DNA of 64,000 bases. Origin: Botrytis cinerea B05.10. Lineage: Eukaryota; Ascomycota; Leotiomycetes; Helotiales; Sclerotiniaceae. Positions 56,501 to 64,000 of this stretch are shown piece after piece. How positions within the stretch are numbered: the stretch's first letter is position 1; each line of letters starts with the position of its first letter. Both the position numbers and the translations under genes were made by a program. The DNA is taken from NCBI RefSeq assembly GCF_000143535.2, contig NC_037322.1, positions 186,001 through 250,000 of the forward strand, in the 5' to 3' direction. Below the pieces are notes generated by a model, which made no database searches, was not told the DNA's origin, and saw only the letters and a program-made list of their open reading frames with translations.

Positions 56501-57109
56501 GATTGGAATGGACTCGGTGAAGGTGTGGGTCTTGATGTCTTCGACGAAAGACCCAGACCTGGAGCTGCATTCAAAGGCCCCCCTGACGAAAATCGAGATG
56601 GGAGTGTGCCAGCACGACCCCGACGTGTCGGTATCGTTTCTGTCGTTGGCAACTGGGCAAAGTCTGGAAATCCATCCGTGGGAGACTCTGGTATAGTTTC
56701 TCGAAGTGGGGTAGAATTGCCACTGGTTGGAGGTCCCCAGACATTGCTACTAGTGAAACCCCCTTCTTGCACAATTTCTCGTGTCCTGTCGATGATGCCA
56801 TCAGTACTTGTGTGATAATTAAATAGTGAGAGAAAAATCATACCTTTTTGCGGTTGGAGGATATCTATTAGCACTTGACTGTGTGTTAAGCTGATCATGC
56901 GATGGAGAACCAGCTCCCGATCGCGTGTTGCTGGCCATTTTGCCTGCGGAATTTAAGGGTAGGGCGCCATACGGCGATCTCAAGGAAGGAAGTCCTGTCG
57001 AAGCTTCGGTGGGGGAGGTGTTGGCCGTTGAGGAACCCGATCGAGGGAAACCAGCGGCCGACTGCGGTAGATGGGTAAGATTAGGATGTTCAGATCTCTT
57101 ATTTGACAT
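53516..57109 (-). CDS. Pumilio-family RNA-binding protein with RRM (Jsn1/Puf1-like)
   Basis: Three exons (57109-56844, 56785-53575, 53521-53516) give 1160 residues. PUF proteins bind UGUA-containing 3' UTRs and control mRNA decay, translation or localisation in the cytoplasm. An RRM at about 453-527 (ALWLGSIPSS...GPVQSARVL...NCGFVNYEH) precedes the PUF domain at about 640-950. That order is characteristic of the Jsn1/Puf1-Puf2 branch. Early repeats keep RNA-contact residues (GNTVVQKLF, NGTWAAQKII, YGNYVLQCCL). Later ones are degenerate (YGARAMRACL, NGALLLTWFL), as in that branch. Both flanks are low complexity: Ser/Pro/Thr N-terminally and Gln/Met/Asn C-terminally. The last coding exon is only AGA-TAA. 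If the 53-bp terminal intron is retained, the protein ends two residues later in Val-Ser instead of Arg. Intron 1 is 58 bp (GTATGA, ACTGAT branch, GACAG). Confidence 0.9.
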
Positions 57110-58096
57110 TATAGATTATTCGGTCTGCAAAACTCTCTCGATTTTGCACGAGAGATGACAGATCAGTTTATTCCGAAATCAACAGTAGATGATGTCTTGT
57201 TTTACGTCGTAGCTTTGACAATCGTCTTGGCAGCCCGTCGAGATCAAGGAATTTAGGTCCGATTAAATCGTTGGTGTGAACTAGTAATACGAGTGCCCAA
57301 GTATTCAATCCAAGTAAACTCTGTGCTAGATAAAGATTGTGTTGGCAGGGTCGACGGAGTTGTTCGAGAAGATTCTTCTAGTGGAAAAGAGGAGGATCTA
57401 ATTTAGACGGCGAACTCTTCAATGGGCCAAATCAATGGCTTCCGGCAAGAAACAAAAGTTAAAATTGAATACGTCGATTGAATTGAAGGAAGGATTGATG
57501 ATCCGATGAGGGCTCGGTCGTCCTGTGAAAGTACAAAGTCTGGTGTTGATGGCAAAAGGATGATACCGAGACGAGATTTGTGCTTAGATTATAGCTTTTT
57601 GCGGGATTTCGAGAATCTGGGACTGAACGATGGAAGAAAGGGTTTCGTGTGAAAGGATGGCCTCTGTTGACAATTGGTGATTTAAGAGTTTCCGTTTCAA
57701 TATACAAACCTTCATTAATACATAAGAAGAAGTGCTGGCATGAGGGACGAAATTATGAAGTGAGCCCGAGGTACAAAACGAGAGAGAAAGTGATGGTAGT
57801 TGTTCGCAGTGAAGATTTATTAAGCTGGGTCGAGAGGAAGACGAGGGAGATATTAGATATTCATGGATTGTTGAGATGGACCGTGTCTTTCGAAGGCATT
57901 CGCTTATTGCCCTCTAGTGCGCTGTGCTGAAACCACCAGAGCTTGCTGCTTGGACGAAAATGGGCACAGGTGGAAAGGCAGATCCTTGACGGGATGTCCT
58001 TGGTTTCTGGGTAATGCGAGGGAATCTGGTGGCCCGTCGAACGGCGGGAGGGACGGAGGACGGAGGACGGAGGGCGATGACAATACAAGGAGAATG

Positions 58097-58141
58097 TGGC
58101 TCGCAGGAATATGGCTCGCAGGAATATGGCTCGCAGGACGG
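58097..58141. repeat. 15-bp tandem repeat, 3 copies
   Basis: Units of TGGCTCGCAGGAATA; the first two are identical and the third ends in CGG instead. Because 15 is a multiple of three, no frame is interrupted, which produces spurious open frames over it. Confidence 0.85.
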
Positions 58142-58840
58142 TCAGGCAAGAAGAGGGACGGACGGAACGGTATGGCATCGATGCGGGATGGGGTGCAAGC
58201 TGTATTGGTTACGAGTAGTGCACGTCTAAGTTTGCTAGTTAAATCTTATTCACCCACACAATACAATCAGAGTAATGTGGCCTCCCTCACGTACGGATGG
58301 CCTCGCGTGAATGGAGTTTTTATATACGTCGCACGTCTTTGATCGACCCCCAAAGAGATCAATCCAATCAATCAACTGCAGCCATTAAGGGGGATGGATT
58401 AAGGCGACGGCATTTGATTCGACCGTTCTGTTCCGGCTCTTTACTATTCTTTTGCCTTTTTCACTAGTGCTAGCATCGTGCACTTGTTCGATTCATTCAA
58501 CTTAGCTTTCTTCTCGAAGGCTCTTCGCCCTTTGTCTGCTGTGGTAGTGAAGGTCCGTCGGCCCATGGCGCGTGGTATGGTGGATTCCGGTACCAAGCTC
58601 TTTCTCCTTCAAACACCCTTTTGCCTGACTGACACCTGGGCATCGAGGGAGCGAATTTGTTTTATTTTATTTTATTTTAGGACACTTCTTGGTGCGATGC
58701 GAAGGCGGTGGTACCAAGCTTATGACGACTAGAAACTGCGCCAACTGGGACGATGCATCGATCAGAGAAAGGGAGGGCAACGGCATCACGGGTCACGCCC
58801 ACATGGACGCAGAGAGTCAAAGAGTTATTAACAAGTGTGC

Positions 58841-58928
58841 TAAATGGTAAATGGTAAATGGTAAATGGTAAATGCTAATAAATGCTAATAAATGCTAATA
58901 AATGCTAATAAATGCTAATAAATGCTAA
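58841..58928. repeat. Compound minisatellite (TAAATGG)4 then (TAAATGCTAA)6
   Basis: Four 7-bp units abut six 10-bp units. Both begin with TAAATG, so the second unit looks like the first with an altered tail. All copies are perfect, implying recent expansion. A single diverged unit (GCTAAATGCTT) follows after a short gap. Confidence 0.9.
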
Positions 58929-59150
58929 TTAATTGCTAAATGCTTCTAGTCAACAATCACTATTTCGCCGGTCGCTACGAATCGCATACCCCAAAATTCA
59001 GATTCAAATATTTGGAGGCTTCACCTCCCTCCATGTACTTTGCATCCAAATCTCCCATTGCCTGCTGCAAGAGTTTCTCAAAATAACATCTCACCGCATA
59101 TCAGGTACACACCCTACATGCTCTGCACATATATTTCCGAACGTCACAGT

Positions 59151-59198
59151 ACTCGCACTCACACTCGCACTCACACTCGCACTCACACTCGCACTCAC
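59151..59198. repeat. 12-bp tandem repeat, 4 copies
   Basis: Perfect units of ACTCGCACTCAC in a row. Confidence 0.9.
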
Positions 59199-60690
59199 AT
59201 TCATGCAGCTGGTAAGGAATTAATTCTGTTCGAGTGACCGCCGTCTAACCACAAACACCATTGTTAGCTCTCTGTCTGTCTCGACATAGCCTTCTTTCTT
59301 CTCCCTCACCGAGATATCCTAACCGTTTCTCTGCATGCTTTCGAGAGACTTGGGACGACGAGGAGTTCTATTTCCTTATTGGGTCTAATCGCCTCTCCAG
59401 ACATTTGGGGTCTGTTTCAGGATTGGAGGTGCGGGATTGATGCAGTGTCACAATTTCAATCGTCCTGCATTTACACCAATGGCTTCCATCCAATGACTTG
59501 ATTCCACTGCAACCTTCCCTACCAAACCTCCCCTATTGTGAATCTGCCCACAGGTGCAGAAATGAATTCTCCAATCCTTTCCACGTCACTTTTGTTTTAT
59601 GCTTATTATCTCTCCCGGCCATGCCTGAAAAAGCCCCGGTCAGTGGGCGGCATCATCATGTTCGTTTATCGCTTCGCCCATCACGACTGCGCTGAACTTT
59701 GGAAAATAATGCATTGATCTTTGACTTGTTTTGTATGACAATGGGACACGCACGCACCGAAGCTAAACAAAGAACTAGAGGCCAATCCAACTCCTCAGAT
59801 CCTTCGACCGGTTTACTTACTGGTCCTTAGGCTTCGCAAGCCATTCGCAAGTCCAACCCTCGCCTTGAACATGATATGCCGGACTCTTGCCCCTGAAAAG
59901 TTGGCAGTTGAGTCCGGAGGGTAAGGTTGCGCGGAATTTCTTCAATTGATGTCTTGATCTTCTGTGCCTAGGTATATTTTGACTCGTACATTGGATTACT
60001 TGCCAGCTTTGATTGGCTTTCTCGTAATGATGGCTTGTAAGGTTCATAATCCCCAGTCTCTGATTGATCTTTTTCTGGTGTTCGATTCATTTTGAAACGT
60101 TAGCTTGCATACCCGGTGTGGTAACAAATGCATAACTACTATATATGTGAGCAACTCCAACCGCGTCCATCTCTGCAATTGGAAAGCTGTACAGCCCTGT
60201 CGTCTGCTCCAAGAGCACATCTTTTTTGCTCGGAAGGGGATACGCTTTCATTGCGAGACTCATCCTTGAGACGATTGGCATTCGGCTTATTAGCTTGTCA
60301 CGGTGATATCTGAAATGCTGCTAGCGAACACAGGAATGTATTTTAGTACCAAAAACATAGGATCATCGCTGAAGAAAGCGTTATATTTGCGAAGTGCCAA
60401 TGTTTGAGATGTGTTATAGTTCTTCTAGAAGTTTTGTGCATGAATGATAGATTGATACTATGACTTTCAGATAAACTGTGAACATCGAGCAAGTTTTATG
60501 AGACTTCCCTGGCGTTCCGAACCCTCTCGTAAGTTTCTATTAATAAATCAAGAGGGTCAAGGAAAAGTGTCCTCAACATACATCTTCAAGGCTGGAAGTC
60601 TGGTGCCGGTAGATGGCGAGAAGGATAACCAGGGTTGAGATGTCAAAATCCACTCAACTCGTACCACACTTTGTAAATAAATGGATCATG

Positions 60691-60698
60691 TGACGTCA
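60691..60698. promoter_or_regulatory. CRE-like TGACGTCA site
   Basis: A full 8-bp CRE palindrome, 414 bp upstream of the SWC2 start codon, inside ATGTGACGTCAAG. This is the known core of ATF/CREB-type bZIP factors in fungi. Use here is inferred from position only. Confidence 0.35.
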
Positions 60699-60882
60699 AG
60701 ATCAGCATTTAAAGTTGTGTTCGAGCAGAAATTTTAAGTCATGTGTTAGGTGACGATACGGTGACCCTTCCGACAGGTACTTCTTTGGCAGTTCTCATGT
60801 TTATGTGTCGCCGCTTTATCAGCTGCCGCGTGGGTTTCGTGTTTGAGCCGTTAAGCGGCGTCGCGACTGGGCGAGATCGCCA

Positions 60883-60888
60883 CACGTG
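60883..60888. promoter_or_regulatory. E-box CACGTG
   Basis: A 6-bp palindrome about 225 bp upstream of the SWC2 start. It is the core site of bHLH factors but is short enough to be chance. Confidence 0.2.
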
Positions 60889-61111
60889 ATTCTGGGGATA
60901 TCAACAAGACCGGGAAGGTACGGCTTAAGGTTGTTCCGCCATATTGATTTTCGACAACAATAATTGTGTTTGAATTTCAACATTGCAAGATGAGTGTCGC
61001 ATTCACATAGCGTATATTGGCTACCGGTAGTGAATTAAAATATCGCGCAATATTCGGCGACAATATTCTTCCCCAAACTTGTGACAGCGCATTCAAAATA
61101 ATTCAGCCAAA

Positions 61112-63320
61112 ATGGCCGACGATATCGATGAGGATACGCCAATGCGAAATGAGGAGAATTCATCCGATGACGACAGCGGTAGCGACAGCGAACAAAATGG
61201 CGGGGATGGGGAAGGCGAAGGAGAAGGCGAAGTGGAATGGATGGTCACATCACGACAAAAACGTTCGACTGCAGGAAATCGATTGAATGCTTTACTGCAA
61301 CAAGAAGAACCAGATGATGAATTGGAACTTCTATTCGCCGAAGATGAAAATGAAGAAGATCATGGATTCGTTGATGTGGAGGCCGACTCTGATGTGCAAA
61401 TGGATTCATCCGATGACGACGACGACCAAGGACCTGCAGCCGGCGCAGATGATCTCGAAGGAGAGAAAGAGTTACAGCGCAAGGAAAAGGCAGAACGATT
61501 GGCCAAGAAGCGCAAGATGAATGATGGCATGCCAAAGATATTCAAAAAGAGAGTTAAGATCGATCCTACAATTCCTTCGAAACCTTCTCCTAGACCAAAG
61601 AAAAAGTCCGAACGCGCTTCGTGGATTCCAACTCCAGAGGATGCGCCGACTCGAGCTTCGGCTCGTGGTACTACCCAAAAAAGTAAAGAACAATTACATG
61701 CGCAGATGATAGATAGGGAAAAGAAGAGATTAAAGCAATTGGCGAATATGGAAAAAGCAGCTGCAGCAAAGGAAGCTGCAAGGAAACCGGCTCTGACACA
61801 GGAAGATAGATTGGCAGAAGCTGCAAGGGTAGAGAAGAGTAATTCCAAGAGTCTAAGTAGATGGGAAGAAGCAGAACAACAAAGGGAAGAAGAACAGAGG
61901 TTAAAGTTGGCGGCATTGCATAATCGAAAACTAGACGGGCCTGTTATTACTTGGTGGAGTGGACGTGCGATGTGGGTTGGAGGGAAATTAATTACACTTG
62001 GATCGAAGAAACTCAAACCGGATGAACCCAAGGAAAAATCGAAGAAGAGAAAGGCTGGAGAAATGGAGGATGAGAGTGAAGCTGGGTCTGTAGAACCAAC
62101 TACTTTGAAAGGAGCTGCTACTCCAGGTTCGGCTACAAACGATACGCCAATTGGCGATGTAAAGGACTCTACACCTGGAACCGCTTCTGGAGTCACAAAT
62201 AGTGATGTGAATAAAGATGGAATCTCATTAAAGCAGGAATCTACATCAACTTCTCCAGGCAACATTCTACATCCTCCACATCCTGAATCACAACCTACTA
62301 GTGTTCTCAAACCACCACAGCCACCGACTCTTCCACCGTCAACCAGCATTCTTCAACCACCAAACCAAACATCTGGAGTTGTACCAAATATAAGTGGTCT
62401 TCAACCACCTCAGCAAACCACCGGTGCCGTTCCCCATATAAACGGACCCCTCCAACTTCCCCAATCCCACAATCACGCTGTTCCATTCATCCCTCTCCAA
62501 GCTCCTTCCGCTGTCCCTCCATTCTTCCTCCAACCCCCGTCCCTCGATGGTTCCAAACCTCTCCCCGGGTTTCAACCTCCAAATACAAATTATCCTCGTC
62601 TAATGCCCTCCCAAACAACTCCTTTCTCTTTCGCTCCTTCTCAGCATCACTCACCGTATTCTCCGGCCTCGGCTCCTCTTCCCCCGCCTCCTCCACAGCC
62701 ACCTGTTACGGAATATTCATTGAGGAATTGTCTAATTCTTACGAATTTTAATGATGACGAAATTAAGAATAAAGATGTACAGACAAGGATTCTTTTCAAC
62801 CAAACGTTTCCTAAAGCTCCTAGTAAGTTTTCATTGTCCCCTAACCATTTTTTCCTTCAGCCCTTCCGTTCTCCTCTTCAGGTACTATATATTTTTCTTT
62901 TGCCCCTACTAACCCCACCCCTTAGCGAAAACCAAATCACAGACACACCCACCACGCACCCTTTGTGCAATAACACACTACCCCGCGAAATTTCGTGATC
63001 CCAAAACAGGTTTACCATATGTAAACTCGTATGCATATAAAGAGATACAGAAATTACTGAGAGGAGAATATCGATGGAGTAAATTACTCGGTGCTTATGT
63101 TGGGAATGCTACTGTGGCGGCGAGAGGAGTACCTGAAAAGTTTTTGAGGGGTGGCGAGAGAAATGTCCCACCAGCGATAGGCACGCCAGGAATAGGAGCA
63201 GGAACTGGAACACCTAGTACAGCAATTGGAAAGGATATTTCAGTGTCGGGAACAGCGATATCGACATCTACACCAATCCGTCATCCACAGCCGGCGCAGA
63301 TGGAAGGGCATGGGAAGTGA
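61112..63320 (+). CDS. swc2: SWR1 complex subunit SWC2 / Vps72 (YL1 family)
   Basis: Two exons (61112-62822, 63010-63320) give 673 residues. YL1/Swc2 binds the H2A.Z-H2B dimer and guides SWR1 to nucleosome-free DNA for H2A.Z deposition. The YL1 N-terminal region is clear: RSTAGNRLNALLQQ, then acidic DELELLFAEDENEED and GFVDVEADSD. A basic Lys-rich stretch and a long charged coiled coil (about 190-275) follow. The middle is Pro/Gln/Thr-rich. The YL1_C motif spans the intron: LRNCLILTNF and FNQTFPKAPS in exon 1 join LPYVNSYAYKEIQKLL and YRWSKLLGAYVG in exon 2. The 187-bp intron has a GTAAGT donor and AAACAG acceptor. Without splicing the frame ends in unrelated sequence at 62998. The C-terminal 60 residues are Gly/Thr/Pro-rich. 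The start ATG is preceded by AAA, and there is no upstream in-frame alternative I favour. Confidence 0.9.
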
Positions 63321-64000
63321 AAGAATTACTTCGATTACGCATTTACGGTTAGTGATGAGGCTAGAAATATCTAGCAAGTTAAACTCGGCATTTACGAGAT
63401 AGGACCTTGCGAGAGGTGATAGAGTGAGATGGTCGTCCCACCAAAACTCAATGAGATATTATGCACAGGCGTCAGGTGTCAGATATCGGATATTAGGAAG
63501 GAGATAAGGTGGAATACTTCTTCTGGTTATAACTAGGTCTCTACCAGCTACTGGCTTCTAGATATTGGATATTGGCTATTAGCTATTAGCTATTACTTTC
63601 TAGCTAACTGCTACATATTGTATTGCTTCTTGCTAGTTCTGATTACTAGATCTATACTTGTACTCAGCTCAACTCAACTCAGCTCAACTCAACACGGCTT
63701 AGAGATAGAGATAGCAACGAATAAATGAACGAATGAATAAATCAAAGAAATAAATTGAAACAATTTATTAACAATTTCATCTGCGGATTTCTATTTCGTT
63801 AGGTGGCTTTTGGTTGTGATTATGTGGGGGTAGATGGATATTTATATATGTGTGTGTGTGTGTGTGTGTACATGTATATGTCATGACCTGAAATTTGCTT
63901 TGCCTTGTCTTGTCTTGTCTTGCCTTGCCTTGCCTTGCCTTGTAAGGAAGATGGATTGCTGGATTGCTGGATTGATAGGTAGAGGGAGGCTTGGGGTGTG
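63321..64000. other. SWC2 3' flank with simple repeats
   Basis: No gene is seen. It contains short ATTAGCTATTAGCT-type repeats near 63570-63595, CAACTCAGCT units near 63665-63690, a (TG)10 tract at 63849-63868 and CTTGT/CTTGC pentamers at 63899-63943. Confidence 0.6.
63849..63943. repeat. (TG)n tract and (TTGYC)n pentamer array
   Basis: About ten TG units at 63849-63868. At 63899-63943 comes an array of 5-bp units in which a block of TTGTC copies is followed by a block of TTGCC copies. The two block types differ by one base. Confidence 0.85.

Larger units (their letters stand above)
57110..61111. other. 4-kb divergent intergenic region with minisatellites
   Basis: This separates the PUF (-) and SWC2 (+) genes. 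The first kilobase is probably the PUF 5' leader and promoter. The middle holds three tandem arrays (58097-58141, 58841-58928, 59151-59198) plus short GGACGGA and TTTTA repeats (near 58050 and 58660). The right end has CRE- and E-box-like sites. Open frames here, including a 141-codon one crossing the 15-bp array, lack support. Confidence 0.5.

Noticed and set aside
57917..58342. 141-codon plus-strand frame over the 15-bp repeats
   Set aside because: It lacks an ATG start at its beginning and stays open partly because the 15-bp array is a multiple of three. No family resemblance.
60087..60281. 64-codon minus-strand frame upstream of SWC2
   Set aside because: ATG start and mildly protein-like composition, but too short, unflanked by splice sites and without any recognised motif.
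62823..62998. Read-through end of SWC2 exon 1
   Set aside because: Residues after KAPS are unrelated low-complexity sequence. Splicing with a GTAAGT donor and AAACAG acceptor restores the YL1_C motif.

Overview
The window is nuclear DNA from a filamentous ascomycete fungus (Pezizomycotina). Evidence for this is the short spliceosomal introns with GTRNGT donors and CTAAC/CTGAC-type branch sites, the Zn2Cys6 regulator, fungal peroxin 26, a GPI-type Ser/Thr-rich wall protein, and long intergenic stretches full of simple repeats. The protein style and A+T-leaning composition make a leotiomycete of the Botrytis/Sclerotinia kind my best guess, but that is inference. There are no operons and I found no rRNA, convincing tRNA, CRISPR array or intact transposon. 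Exon joins are my own readings, chosen because splice motifs and reading phase agree and the joined protein matches its family.

Layout, left to right: a truncated secreted-protein gene (-); tafazzin-like acyltransferase (-); Ser/Thr-rich GPI-type surface protein (-); cohesin regulator PDS5 (+); PARN-type deadenylase (-); peroxin 26 (+); a DHA1-like MFS transporter (+); SAGA subunit SGF73 (+); an NmrA-like NAD(P)-binding protein (-); SWI/SNF subunit SNF5 (-); an EBP1/PA2G4-like protein (+); RCO1-like double-PHD protein of the Rpd3S type (+); an FHS-type MFS transporter (+); a Zn2Cys6 transcription factor (+); an amidase-signature hydrolase (-); a small secreted protein made of two copies of one module (-); a doubtful 97-residue ORF (-); a Jsn1/Puf1-type RRM+Pumilio protein (-); and the SWR1 subunit SWC2/Vps72 (+).

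Most genes are conserved housekeeping or chromatin genes. SAGA, SWI/SNF, Rpd3S-like and SWR1 subunits plus a cohesin regulator lie within about 55 kb, and two mRNA-decay or translation regulators (PARN, PUF) are present, but nothing shows they are co-regulated. The accessory part is about 38-53.5 kb: FHS transporter, Zn2Cys6 factor, amidase and secreted protein, separated by long gene-poor stretches.

I did not find an obviously new biological system. The observations most worth checking are: a 44-bp element present twice in opposite orientation (6857-6900 and 29155-29198); the two-module secreted protein; a perfect 14-bp CGG-N8-CCG palindrome upstream of the NmrA-like gene; alternative-start or alternative-splice options in SGF73, RCO1, the amidase and the PUF gene; and compound minisatellites between the PUF and SWC2 genes.
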